Positions 1-8,375 of a DNA stretch of 64,000 bases are shown here, in pieces (positions within the stretch are counted from its first letter, which is position 1; each line of letters opens with the position of its first letter). The position numbers and the translations under genes are program-made. The stretch is from Halomonas sp. M20 (GTDB lineage Bacteria > Pseudomonadota > Gammaproteobacteria > Pseudomonadales > Halomonadaceae). Location of the stretch: contig NZ_JACNMQ010000001.1 of the NCBI RefSeq assembly GCF_020622265.1, forward strand, positions 1,116,001 through 1,180,000, read 5' to 3'. The notes beneath the pieces are model-generated. The model was not told the origin of the DNA, ran no database searches, and saw only the letters and a list, made by a program, of their open reading frames with translations.

Positions 1-656
1 TCGCGCCTGAACGGCATGCGCTCGATGCCTTGCCGGCCGAAGCTGGTCCCGGGCTGCATGTGCTCAAGATCGTTGTCACTCGGGGTAGTGGCGGTCGCGG
101 GTACCTTCCTCCTGTTAGCCCTTTGCCACGAATGCGCTGGCAACTATCACCCTTTGCACCGCGAGAAGATCGCTGGCGTGAAGGCGTGACGGTGCGGCTA
201 TGCGCGCTGCAACTTGGGTGGCAGCCTCGTTTGGCCGGACTCAAGCATCTCAATCGTCTCGAGAATGTGCTTGCTCGCCAGGAGTGGTGTGACGACCGTA
301 TTGCCGAAGGTCTGCTCTGCGATAGCGATGGCGCTCTGGTGGAAGCCACCTGCATGAACCTGTTCTGGCTACGCGATGGCTGTCTGGAAACACCGCAACT
401 CGATCGCTGTGGTGTTGCCGGTACCTTGCGAGCGGCGCTGCTAGCGAAACGTCCGCTGAAAGAAGTGTCTTGTCCAGTCGAGGTGTTGAATACAGTCGAT
501 GCACTGTGGATCGGCAATTCGGTTCAAGGCATATGGCCGGTGACCTGTCTTGAAGACGCATCGGGCTCGTCCGTCATGCGATGGGCAATAAATGACCTCC
601 ATCGCACCTTCCAGTCGGCAGCACATGAGTTGCTCGGTTATCCCTCAACGCTTTAG
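1..656 (+). CDS. pabC: Aminodeoxychorismate lyase, 5' end outside the window
   Basis: PLP-dependent fold-type IV lyase that turns 4-amino-4-deoxychorismate into p-aminobenzoate plus pyruvate in folate synthesis. The frame (codons begin at base 3) is open to the window edge, so the N-terminus and true start are missing. Visible family marks are the PLP-lysine segment LKHLNRLENV, the cofactor segment EATCMNLFWL, and GVAGTLR. About 217 residues remain of a usual 270 or so. The next gene, mltG, begins 14 bases downstream, and pabC-mltG-tmk-holB is a common gammaproteobacterial order, which supports the call. A branched-chain aminotransferase-like relative is the only real alternative. Confidence 0.9.
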   Translation, partial: APERHALDALPAEAGPGLHVLKIVVTRGSGGRGYLPPVSPLPRMRWQLSPFAPREDRWREGVTVRLCALQLGWQPRLAGLKHLNRLENVLARQEWCDDRIAEGLLCDSDGALVEATCMNLFWLRDGCLETPQLDRCGVAGTLRAALLAKRPLKEVSCPVEVLNTVDALWIGNSVQGIWPVTCLEDASGSSVMRWAINDLHRTFQSAAHELLGYPSTL

Positions 657-670
657 AGGATGAATGTTTA

Positions 671-1672
671 ATGCGCCTGTTCAAGGCATTGTTGATCGTT
701 GTGGTGATAGGGGCGGCACTGAGCTTCGCCGGCTTCACCTACTGGCAATCGAGGCTGACGTCGCCTATTGCCATCGATGAGCCCACGCTCTATGAAGTGC
801 CTCGCGGGGCCAGTTTCAATGCGGTGGTCGGCGATCTCGCCAACCGCGATATCCTTGCCGATGATTGGTCATTGCGATTGCTGGCCAAAGTATCGCCGGA
901 TAGCGTGCCGCAGCTTCGTGCCGGGGAGTTCATGCTCAAACCAGGCATGAGCGCCCAGGAAGCCATTACTCTGCTGGGCAGCGACAAAGTCGTGTCCTAT
1001 CCATTGACGATCCCGGAAGGATGGACGTTTGATCAGATGCGCAAGCTGCTGGCTGCCGCGCCCAAGCTGTCCCAGCGTAGCGAGCAGATGAGCGATGCCG
1101 AGATCATGGCCGAGTTGAATCACCCGGATCAGCGTCCGGAAGGGCGCTTCTTTCCGGATACCTATCGCTATCACAAGGGCAGCAGCGACCTGGATATATT
1201 GCGCCAGGCTCATGCACGCATGGCGTCGGAGCTGGAGGCAGCCTGGGAAGGGCGAGATGAGGATTTGCCTCTGAATAGCGCTTATGAAGCCTTGATCATG
1301 GCCTCTTTGATCGAGCGCGAGACCGGTGCCGATGGCGAGCGTGGCGAGATAGGCGGCGTGTTCAAGCGCCGGCTGGAGAAGGGCATGCGTCTGCAGACCG
1401 ATCCCACGGTGATCTATGGCATGGGCGATGACTATGAGGGCAATATCACCCGTGCGGACCTGCGCCGTGCTACCCCCTACAATACCTACGTGATTTCCGG
1501 TCTTCCTCCCACGCCGATCGCCATGCCTGGCCGTGCGGCCCTTGATGCGGCGGTGCATCCCGCCGAAGGCAATACGCTCTATTTCGTTGCCAAGGGAGAT
1601 GGCACCCATCACTTTTCGCGAAATTTGAAAGAGCACAACGCCGCAGTGCGCCGCTATATTCTCAACCGATGA
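671..1672 (+). CDS. mltG: Endolytic murein transglycosylase MltG (YceG family)
   Basis: Inner-membrane lytic transglycosylase that cleaves nascent glycan strands and is thought to set their length. A single N-terminal TM segment spans about residues 6-25 and the rest is periplasmic. A LysM-like part precedes the catalytic domain, which holds IPEGWTF (about 114-120), ASLIERETG (Glu215 is the likely catalytic acid) and the C-terminal YNTYVISGLPPTPIAMPG and HFSRNLKEHN segments. At 333 residues it matches the family length. The ATG at 671 follows the sequence GAGGATGAATGTTTA. It lies between pabC and tmk and is probably co-transcribed with both. Confidence 0.96.
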   Translation: MRLFKALLIVVVIGAALSFAGFTYWQSRLTSPIAIDEPTLYEVPRGASFNAVVGDLANRDILADDWSLRLLAKVSPDSVPQLRAGEFMLKPGMSAQEAITLLGSDKVVSYPLTIPEGWTFDQMRKLLAAAPKLSQRSEQMSDAEIMAELNHPDQRPEGRFFPDTYRYHKGSSDLDILRQAHARMASELEAAWEGRDEDLPLNSAYEALIMASLIERETGADGERGEIGGVFKRRLEKGMRLQTDPTVIYGMGDDYEGNITRADLRRATPYNTYVISGLPPTPIAMPGRAALDAAVHPAEGNTLYFVAKGDGTHHFSRNLKEHNAAVRRYILNR

Positions 1673-1684
1673 GTTCAAAACGTC

Positions 1685-2341
1685 ATGCTGGATGATCGAT
1701 CTGGAAGCGGACATGGACGCTTCATCACTCTTGAGGGGGGAGAAGGCGTCGGCAAGAGTACCAATCTCGGTGTGGTTTGCGAGTTTCTACAGAGCCGAGG
1801 GGTCGAGGTCCTGCGTACTCGGGAGCCGGGTGGCACGCTGCGGGGCGAGGCTATTCGACAACTGCTGCTGGATCCGGTCGAGCAGGAGCCGCTGAGTGAC
1901 GATGCGGAACTGCTGCTGATCTTCGCCGCTCGGGCACAGCATCTCGAGCAGCTCATCCGACCGGCGCTCGCGCGTGGCACATGGGTCGTGTGCGATCGTT
2001 TCACCGATGCCACCTTTGCCTACCAGGGTGGAGGACGCGGCATCGACAGTGCGCGTATCGCTACCCTTGAAACCTTGGTTCAGCGCGACCTTCAGCCAGA
2101 CCTGACGTTGCTGCTGGACATGCCGGTCAGTGCCGCCCAGCAGCGCGTCACCGATCGAGGTAACGAACGCGATCGCTTCGAGCAGGAGCGGGTCGACTTC
2201 TTTAGCGCCGTGCGAGAGGCTTATCTCAGGCGAGCCGACGCTGACCCGGAACGCTTTGCAATCATCGATGCCGCCAAGCCGCTGACAGACGTCCAGCAGC
2301 ATATCCAAACTGTGTTGCAGTCCTGGTGGGCCTCATGCTGA
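1685..2341 (+). CDS. tmk: Thymidylate kinase
   Basis: Phosphorylates dTMP to dTDP for DNA synthesis. The P-loop GGEGVGKST lies at about residues 18-26, followed by the DR(E/P)G-type segment TREPGGT, the nucleotide-binding FAARAQH, and the DRF motif in VCDRFTDATFAYQGGGRG. At 218 residues it is of normal length. No strong Shine-Dalgarno sequence precedes the ATG at 1685, so translation may rely on coupling with mltG, whose stop lies 12 bases upstream. The stop TGA overlaps the start of holB (ATGCTGA), indicating translational coupling. Confidence 0.97.
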   Translation: MLDDRSGSGHGRFITLEGGEGVGKSTNLGVVCEFLQSRGVEVLRTREPGGTLRGEAIRQLLLDPVEQEPLSDDAELLLIFAARAQHLEQLIRPALARGTWVVCDRFTDATFAYQGGGRGIDSARIATLETLVQRDLQPDLTLLLDMPVSAAQQRVTDRGNERDRFEQERVDFFSAVREAYLRRADADPERFAIIDAAKPLTDVQQHIQTVLQSWWASC

Positions 2342-3318
2342 TACAGCCACTGCCATGGCAACAGCCCATATGGCAGCGACTGACGGGGTTGCAGGATGCG
2401 GGGCGGTTGCCTCACGCGTTGCTACTATCCGGGCCTCACGGGGTAGGCAAGCAGGAGTTGGGCGAGGCACTGCTGGCGCGTACGCTGTGCCGAATGCCGA
2501 GCGATACGGCCTGTGGTGAATGTCACAGTTGCCACATGCTCAAGGCGGGCTATCATCCGGATCTCCTACGTGTCTCGCCTGCGGAGAAAAGCCGTCAGAT
2601 ACGTATCGATCCGATTCGTGACGTCAATCACTTCGTCGCCCAGACACCACAGCAGGGTGGTTATCGCGTCATCCTCCTGCAGCCGGCGGAAGCAATGAAC
2701 GTTGCCGCTGCCAATGCGCTGCTCAAGAGCCTGGAAGAGCCCGGGGAGCGGACCCTGTTTATTTTACTGGCGGACGTTCCGTCTCGCATGCTGGCGACCA
2801 TTCGATCTCGCTGCCAGCACTGGTCGCTGGGTGTGCCGACAAGATCGATGTGCCTTCCTTGGTTGCAAGAAGCGCTGGGAGAAGGGAGCGAAGGCGAATT
2901 CTGGCTAAGGGTTTCAGGAGGGCTGCCGTTACTGGCTAAAGAACTGGCGAGCGCTGAATCGCGTGGTTTGCGTCAAGAGCTGCAAGAGCTATTCGATGCG
3001 TTGGTAAGGGGCGGTGAGCCCGTTGCCGAAGCGGCGCGTCTGGAGCGTCAGGCCGTCGATCGGATCCTGTGGTACGGTATTACCTGGCTCGAGGACCTGA
3101 TTCGTCTGGGGCTTTCCAGTGAAGAAGTCCGAGTGCGCAATCTCGACCTTCTGCCGCTTTATCGCCAGGCAGTCAAGAACGCACGGGTTCAGGACTGGTT
3201 TCGCCTGCTCGACTACGCCCGGGAGCAGCGTCGCCTGCTGATAGCGGGTGGCAACCCCAACCCTCAACTGGTGCTTGAAGCCTGGCTGATTCGCTGGTCG
3301 GCACTGTTGCGTTCCTGA
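2335..3318 (+). CDS. holB: DNA polymerase III delta' subunit
   Basis: Clamp-loader subunit that helps open and load the beta clamp at primed sites. The AAA+ fold shows a Walker A-like GPHGVGKQ (residues 33-40), a four-cysteine zinc module (Cys52, 60, 63, 66) and the SRC sensor/arginine-finger motif (158-160). I chose the ATG at 2335, inside the tmk stop overlap, because the N-terminus MLIQPLPWQQPIW is typical; a GTG nine bases earlier is possible. Length 327 residues. The Walker A lysine is kept, unlike in E. coli delta'. The order tmk-holB-pilZ-tatD is conserved in Pseudomonas. Confidence 0.96.
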   Translation: MLIQPLPWQQPIWQRLTGLQDAGRLPHALLLSGPHGVGKQELGEALLARTLCRMPSDTACGECHSCHMLKAGYHPDLLRVSPAEKSRQIRIDPIRDVNHFVAQTPQQGGYRVILLQPAEAMNVAAANALLKSLEEPGERTLFILLADVPSRMLATIRSRCQHWSLGVPTRSMCLPWLQEALGEGSEGEFWLRVSGGLPLLAKELASAESRGLRQELQELFDALVRGGEPVAEAARLERQAVDRILWYGITWLEDLIRLGLSSEEVRVRNLDLLPLYRQAVKNARVQDWFRLLDYAREQRRLLIAGGNPNPQLVLEAWLIRWSALLRS

Positions 3319-3351
3319 ACGCATTTCTATCGATCATTATGAGGCTTGAAC

Positions 3352-3687
3352 ATGGCTGGAAAAAAAGCCCTGTCCTTGACCATCAAGGATACACAAACGC
3401 TGCTTTCGGCGTATATGCCCATGCTCGAGCGAGGCGGACTCTTCGTGCCTACCCAGGAACGCTACGGCCTGGGGCAGGAGGTCTATCTCTTCTTGACGCT
3501 ACCCGAAGAAAATGAGCGATTTTCCGTAACCGGTCAGGTCGTTTGGGTATCACCGCCCGGGGTAACCGGTCACCGTGTGCCGGGCATTGGTATTCATTTC
3601 AGCGCTGACGACCAGGCAGTTCGTGATCATATCGAAAGCCTCCTGGCGGGAAAGTTGAACCGGGATGCGCCCACCTACACTCTCTGA
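3352..3687 (+). CDS. pilZ: PilZ-domain protein (type IV pilus assembly PilZ type)
   Basis: A 111-residue single-domain protein matching PilZ next to holB in Pseudomonas, where it is needed for type IV pilus biogenesis. The sequence shows the LPEENERFSVTGQVVWVSP core and a C-terminal GIHF segment. The N-terminal RxxxR/DxSxxG c-di-GMP-binding motifs are not evident, as in the PilZ type proper, which binds pilus factors rather than c-di-GMP (family knowledge). The ATG at 3352 was chosen because GAGG lies 7 bases upstream; a TTG six bases earlier is less likely. No pilus genes lie in the window, so the pilus role rests on the family and gene order. Confidence 0.9.
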   Translation: MAGKKALSLTIKDTQTLLSAYMPMLERGGLFVPTQERYGLGQEVYLFLTLPEENERFSVTGQVVWVSPPGVTGHRVPGIGIHFSADDQAVRDHIESLLAGKLNRDAPTYTL

Positions 3688-3734
3688 ACACCTCAGCATC
3701 GCATAATTTCTTTTCATCGGCCGAGTGCTTGCCA

Positions 3735-4562
3735 ATGTTTGTCGATTCCCACTGTCATCTCGATCGCCTCGATCTCACGAATCACTCGGGAGACCTCAAC
3801 GCGGCGCTCGACGCTGCCCGGGCTCGGGATGTGCACCAATTTCTGGCCATTGCCGTTACCCTCGAGGATGTCGAAGGGCTAGCCAAAATTGCCAGGCGTC
3901 ATGAAGACGTGGTCATTTCCGCTGGCGTGCATCCGCTGCACAGCGTCGATTCCGAGCCAGACATCGAGGCGATCAAGGCCTGCGCCGAGCGCTTCGATGT
4001 GGTGGCCATTGGCGAAACCGGACTCGACTACCACTACGATTCCATCAGTCGGGAAACTCAGTTCGAGCGCTTCAAGCGCCACCTGCAGGCGGCCACCGAA
4101 CTCGAACTGCCGGTAATCGTACACACCCGGGACGCTAAACAAGAGACGCTCGAGTTGATTCGCGAGCATACAGACCCGGCAATCGGCGGCGTGCTGCACT
4201 GCTTTACCGAAGATGTGGATATGGCGCGCCAGGCGGTGGCCCAAGGCTTTTTCATATCGCTGTCCGGTATCGTGACGTTTCGCAACGCAAACGCGATCCG
4301 CGAACTGGCCCGGGTGATTCCGCTGGATCGCCTGCTGATCGAGACGGATAGCCCCTATCTTGCGCCGGTGCCGCATCGGGGCAAGCCCAACGAGCCCCAG
4401 TGGGTGGTGGAAGTGGCTGACTGTATCGCGCGGGAGCGGGGCATCAGCCTCGAGGAGGTGGCCATGCAGACCACGGTCAATTTCTACCGGCTGTTCCGTG
4501 CCGCTGCACCTCAGGCCTCTCAGGAGATGCGACAAATGCTGGCAGACACTAATCTGGTGTAA
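3735..4562 (+). CDS. tatD: TatD-family metal-dependent hydrolase
   Basis: Amidohydrolase-fold DNase of the TatD/YcfH family. The metal-binding N-terminus FVDSHCHLDRL is followed by GETGLDYHY, PVIVHTRDA, the HCF segment and ETDSPYLAPVPHRGKPNEP, which are all hallmark motifs. At 275 residues the length is usual. The ATG at 3735 gives the canonical start MFVDSHCHLD; the frame could begin six bases earlier at TTG. It is the last gene of the tmk-holB-pilZ-tatD block and most resembles the YcfH branch found beside holB. The biological substrate is unknown; 3'-5' exonuclease activity is known for relatives. Confidence 0.94.
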   Translation: MFVDSHCHLDRLDLTNHSGDLNAALDAARARDVHQFLAIAVTLEDVEGLAKIARRHEDVVISAGVHPLHSVDSEPDIEAIKACAERFDVVAIGETGLDYHYDSISRETQFERFKRHLQAATELELPVIVHTRDAKQETLELIREHTDPAIGGVLHCFTEDVDMARQAVAQGFFISLSGIVTFRNANAIRELARVIPLDRLLIETDSPYLAPVPHRGKPNEPQWVVEVADCIARERGISLEEVAMQTTVNFYRLFRAAAPQASQEMRQMLADTNLV

Positions 4563-4598
4563 AGACCATTCGCAATCGTTTGTCAGGGAGGACACGCC

Positions 4599-5150
4599 AT
4601 GTCGCTGGAGCCATTACTCTCACAGATCGAATCCGAAGGGGCGATACCGCCGGTCGACCAGTGGAATCCCGAGCAGTCCGGCAGCATGGATCTGGTCATA
4701 CGCGCCGACGGCAGCTGGGTTCACGAAGGGACGGTGATCACGCGTTCGCGCCTGGTGAGGTTGTTGTCGACGGTGCTGCGTCGGGAAGCGGATGGCGAGT
4801 ATTACCTGGTCACTCCAGTTGAGAAGATGCGCATTAGCGTCGAGGACCGTCCCTTTCTGATCGTCGATGCGGAACAGGAGTCAGACCTCTGGCGATTGAC
4901 CACCAACGTGGGTGATTGCCTCGATTTGGGTAACGACCATCAATTAGCCGTTGCCGAGAATCAGGAAGGCGATTCGGTACCCGACGTCGCCGTGCGCTTT
5001 GGACTTCGCGCCCGCTTGAATCGCAATGTCTATTACCGCCTGATCGAACTTGCCGAGCAACGATCGGATTCACAGGGCCGTACGGAGCTGGGGATAGTCA
5101 GCCAGGATGTCTGGCAACCCCTGGGAGCGGTCGATACGGAGTCATTGTGA
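4599..5150 (+). CDS. DUF1285 family protein
   Basis: A 183-residue soluble protein of a conserved proteobacterial family of unknown function (DUF1285). The family core is visible as IPPVDQWNPE, RADGSWVHEGT, and YYLVTPVEKMRISVEDRPF. The Shine-Dalgarno AGGGAGGA lies 6 bases before the ATG. Its TGA shares bases with the GTG start of the helicase gene (GTGA), so the two are probably translated together. A link with DNA repair would be inference from that coupling only. No TM segment or signal peptide is seen. Confidence 0.85.
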   Translation: MSLEPLLSQIESEGAIPPVDQWNPEQSGSMDLVIRADGSWVHEGTVITRSRLVRLLSTVLRREADGEYYLVTPVEKMRISVEDRPFLIVDAEQESDLWRLTTNVGDCLDLGNDHQLAVAENQEGDSVPDVAVRFGLRARLNRNVYYRLIELAEQRSDSQGRTELGIVSQDVWQPLGAVDTESL

Positions 5151-7330
5151 AGCTGACCACTGAACAGCAGGCGGTGGTTGCCCACGGGGCTGGACATGCT
5201 CGTGTTGCCGCGGTGGCCGGTGCCGGCAAGACCACCACTATGGTGGCCCGGGTGCTGCATCTGTTGGCTCAGGGGGTTCCGGCGCGGCGCATCATGGTGT
5301 TGATGTTCAATCGGGCCGCCCGAGAAGACTTCACCGCCAAGCTCGCGGCGCTGGCGCCTACGGGTCAGGTGCTACCTGAGGTTCGTACCTTTCATTCCAT
5401 CGGTTATCGTCTCACCCAGAGTCTTACCCGCTGGGGCTATCTTGCGCCCCGGGAATTGTTGGCGGACTGGCAGCGAGAGCGGCTGCTGCGTCAGGCGGTC
5501 ATGCTGGCATTGGAAAGTGGTGACGATGGCTCCCAGGAGGCCGCCCTGGAGCCGGACCGGCTCGAGACCCTCAGTCAATTCTGTGAGCTGGTCAAGGCGG
5601 AGATGATCGCGCCGGGGGCGTTTTACGAGCGCCTCGATCTTGGTGCGGATACCGGTCACTTCGTCGAAGCCTTCGACCGGTTGGAGTCGCTGCTCGAGCA
5701 GCACGGTAAAGCGACCTACGCGGATCTTCTGTACCGTCCGCTGCGTTGTCTTGAGTGTGATGCGGAGGCGCGAGCGCGAGTTCAGGGCTTTCTCGACCAT
5801 GTCATCGTCGATGAGTATCAGGATATCAACGAGGCGCAGCAGCGTCTGTTAGCCTTGCTTGCCGGTAGTCGAGCAGAAGTGATGGTCGTGGGCGATGCCA
5901 ATCAATGTATTTACGAGTGGCGAGGGGCGCGGCCGGATTACATGCTCGAGCGTTTTACTGCGAGCTTCGGCAGCGCCACGGATTACCCGCTATCGATGAC
6001 CTTTCGCCACGGTCATGCACTGGCATTGACCGCCAATCATGCCATTCACGCCAACCGCCGTCGCCCCGATCAGCTGTGTGTGCCGGCCCCGAACAATCCC
6101 GATACGACAATCGATACCGGACAGGGGTGCGGCCGGCTGATCGAGGAGTTGACTCGCTGGCAACAACACGGGCGCGCTCTGAATCAGGCCTGTGTTCTGG
6201 TAAGAAGCTGGACGCTGTCCGTGTCATTACAGCTTCAACTGCTGCGCGCCGGCATTCCCTTCCGTCTTTCCAGAGAGGATCGCTTTGTCTTTCGGCTACC
6301 GTTGGTCCAGGCCTTGGCAGGGTATCTACGCCTGGCGCGCGAGCCACGACTGCTGCAGAACCCGGAGCATCTGTTGTTGCTGCTGTCGCAACCTACCCCG
6401 TTCGTGGCACGGGAGCGGTTGCAGGCGCTGGCGCAATACCTGGCCGCAAGCCGGCGTTGGCCGGAGCGCCATGATTCCCTGCTGACGGGGCTCAAGCCCA
6501 TGCAGCGACGCAATCTCAAGCGCCGCTGGGAGCTGCTGTGCGAGCTACCCAGTCTGGCCCGCTTGCCACCGGCACGGCTGCTCGAATTGATCGTCGAGCG
6601 CCTTGATGCACAAAAGGTGCTCAAGCGGGCAGCGGCGCGGCGCGAGAAGGGCGAAGAAGATGTGAGATTGCTCGATGTGCTGATCGAGCAGGCAGACGAA
6701 CTCGTTCAAGCGCCGGAAAACTTCATCAATCTGTCTCACCGTTCCGAAGAGAATTCAGCCGAGGGCGTACTCATCACGACGGTACACAGTGCCAAGGGGC
6801 TCGAGTGGCCGTTGGTAGGGCTGTGGGGGGCGAATGAGGAGGATTTTCCCCACTACAGTCGCGATAACCCCTTGAGCGACGAACGGCTCGAAGAGGAGCG
6901 CCGCTTGTTCTATGTCGCCATCACCCGAGCCAAGGAGCGCCTCTTGATGCTTCATGACGGGGGGGAGCATCGGCCCAGCCGCTTTCTTGCCGAGAGCGCT
7001 TGGCAGGATGGCAATCGCATTGCCCAGGCGCTGCGTGACGGCAGCACGAGCGCAGTGGAGGTTGCATCGCCACAACTGGTCGAGCGCTATCTTGCTGCGT
7101 TGGGAGCATCCTTGCCACTCGCGCCCGCGACTCGCCGAGCAAAAAGCGATGATTTTTATGCGCCTGGCCAGCATGTGATGCACGAGGTGTTCGGTGCCGG
7201 CGAAATCCTGCTTGTCGAGGGCAATCCAGCCAATCCGGTCATCGAGGTACGCTTTGCGAATGCGGGACGCCGCCGCCTGATTGCGCGTCGTGCGCCGCTC
7301 AAACACCTGCAAGGAGAATCGCTGTCATGA
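5147..7330 (+). CDS. UvrD/Rep-type superfamily 1 DNA helicase
   Basis: A 727-residue 3'-5' helicase of the UvrD/Rep/PcrA class. Motif Q/I is LTTEQQAVVAH with Walker A AGAGKTTT (about 24-31), motif II is DEYQDIN, motif III GDANQCIYEWRGA, motif V TVHSAKGLEW and motif VI VAITRAKERL. The C-terminus (GQHVMHEVFGAGEI and on) resembles the Tudor-like tail of PcrA/UvrD. It differs enough from housekeeping UvrD and Rep that I give no symbol. The GTG start at 5147 overlaps the preceding stop, and the stop TGA overlaps the next start (ATGA), so it sits in a coupled three-gene operon. Confidence 0.93.
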   Translation: MKLTTEQQAVVAHGAGHARVAAVAGAGKTTTMVARVLHLLAQGVPARRIMVLMFNRAAREDFTAKLAALAPTGQVLPEVRTFHSIGYRLTQSLTRWGYLAPRELLADWQRERLLRQAVMLALESGDDGSQEAALEPDRLETLSQFCELVKAEMIAPGAFYERLDLGADTGHFVEAFDRLESLLEQHGKATYADLLYRPLRCLECDAEARARVQGFLDHVIVDEYQDINEAQQRLLALLAGSRAEVMVVGDANQCIYEWRGARPDYMLERFTASFGSATDYPLSMTFRHGHALALTANHAIHANRRRPDQLCVPAPNNPDTTIDTGQGCGRLIEELTRWQQHGRALNQACVLVRSWTLSVSLQLQLLRAGIPFRLSREDRFVFRLPLVQALAGYLRLAREPRLLQNPEHLLLLLSQPTPFVARERLQALAQYLAASRRWPERHDSLLTGLKPMQRRNLKRRWELLCELPSLARLPPARLLELIVERLDAQKVLKRAAARREKGEEDVRLLDVLIEQADELVQAPENFINLSHRSEENSAEGVLITTVHSAKGLEWPLVGLWGANEEDFPHYSRDNPLSDERLEEERRLFYVAITRAKERLLMLHDGGEHRPSRFLAESAWQDGNRIAQALRDGSTSAVEVASPQLVERYLAALGASLPLAPATRRAKSDDFYAPGQHVMHEVFGAGEILLVEGNPANPVIEVRFANAGRRRLIARRAPLKHLQGESLS

Positions 7331-8163
7331 ACGTTTCGCCGTCATCCCCGGTAATTGATGCATCAACGCTGGCAGAGATGCTGGCTTCCGATGCGCCGCT
7401 GTGTATTTTGGATTGCCGAGCACGGCTCGACGATGCCGAGGCGGGCTGTCGTTTATGGCAGGCCGGCCATCTTCCTGGCAGCCATCACCTGGATCTGGAT
7501 CGGGACTTGGCGTCCAGTCCCGGCGAACAGGGGCGTCATCCACTGCCCAAGGAATCCGCGTTTACTGCCACGGTGCAACGTTTGGGAATTGCCCGGGAAA
7601 CCCCGGTCATTCTCTACGACGATATGGGCGGCCAGATGGCGGCAGCTCGCGCCTGGTGGATGCTGCATTGTTGGGCGGGCCATTCGGATGTGCGCCTGCT
7701 CGACGGCGGTCTGCCAGCCTGGCAGCAAGAGGGCGGTGAGATAACTCAGGAAGCGAGAAATGTAGCATCGAGTGACTGGCAGCCGGCGTTCGACGACAGC
7801 CAACTGGTATCCGCCGAGGGACTGCTATCCATGCCCGGTACCTTGATCGATGCTCGCGCCAAGGAACGGTTTCGCGGCGAGGTCGAACCCATCGACCCGG
7901 TTGCCGGTCATATTCCCGGTGCCCTATGTCGCCCTTGTAGCACCAATTTGACGCAGAAGGGCTACTTCAAGAGTGGCGAGACCCTGGATGCCGAACTGCC
8001 TCAGCAGGAAGGTGTGATCAGCTATTGCGGCTCCGGCATTACCGCCTGCCACAACATTCTGGCCTTCGCCATTGCCGGTCGCGAACTGCCGCGCCTGTAT
8101 GCCGGCTCCTGGAGCCATTGGATACGCGATCCACAGCGGCCCGTGGCCACCGGCGACGCCTAA
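7327..8163 (+). CDS. sseA: 3-mercaptopyruvate/thiosulfate sulfurtransferase, two rhodanese domains
   Basis: Transfers sulfane sulfur from mercaptopyruvate or thiosulfate to an acceptor. Two tandem rhodanese domains are seen, an inactive one at about 8-140 and a catalytic one at about 155-275. The catalytic loop is CGSGITA with Cys234; this loop matches mercaptopyruvate sulfurtransferases such as E. coli SseA (CGSGVTA) rather than thiosulfate enzymes. The ATG overlaps the helicase stop (ATGA). No signal peptide, so it is cytoplasmic. Its transcription ends before a repeat-bearing intergenic region. Substrate preference is inferred from the loop. Confidence 0.9.
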   Translation: MNVSPSSPVIDASTLAEMLASDAPLCILDCRARLDDAEAGCRLWQAGHLPGSHHLDLDRDLASSPGEQGRHPLPKESAFTATVQRLGIARETPVILYDDMGGQMAAARAWWMLHCWAGHSDVRLLDGGLPAWQQEGGEITQEARNVASSDWQPAFDDSQLVSAEGLLSMPGTLIDARAKERFRGEVEPIDPVAGHIPGALCRPCSTNLTQKGYFKSGETLDAELPQQEGVISYCGSGITACHNILAFAIAGRELPRLYAGSWSHWIRDPQRPVATGDA

Positions 8164-8229
8164 TGCCGGCGGCCACGCGTTCATTAAAGCGTTAAGAACT
8201 CATTTCACAGGTTCGGTGGATAGATAGGT

Positions 8230-8303
8230 TTTGCCGCGGGCAAGCCTTCGCGAGGGCGCTGTAAACCCATCCCTGGGCGCTACTTTTGCCATCCATGGCA
8301 AAA
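8230..8303. repeat. Intergenic dispersed repeat with a palindromic end
   Basis: The stretch 8230-8261 recurs at 45156-45187 in the opposite orientation, with 30 of 32 bases identical. Following it, 8284-8303 is a near-perfect hairpin with 9-bp arms (TTTTGCCAT / ATGGCAAAA) and a two-base loop. It sits between the sulfurtransferase and ETF-QO stops, a convergent junction, so the hairpin could also serve as a transcription end. No coding frame is supported here. Confidence 0.75.
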
Positions 8304-8375
8304 GACCCTCGCTCCGCCTTGTCCCCGGCACCTATCATCCATGAATCAGGGATTTTCCAGAGCGTGGGCATGCTC

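Noticed and set aside
869-1714. Long minus-strand frame of 281 codons over mltG
   Set aside because: It lies wholly within a confidently assigned gene, and its translation is low-complexity with no family motif; a GC-rich antisense shadow.
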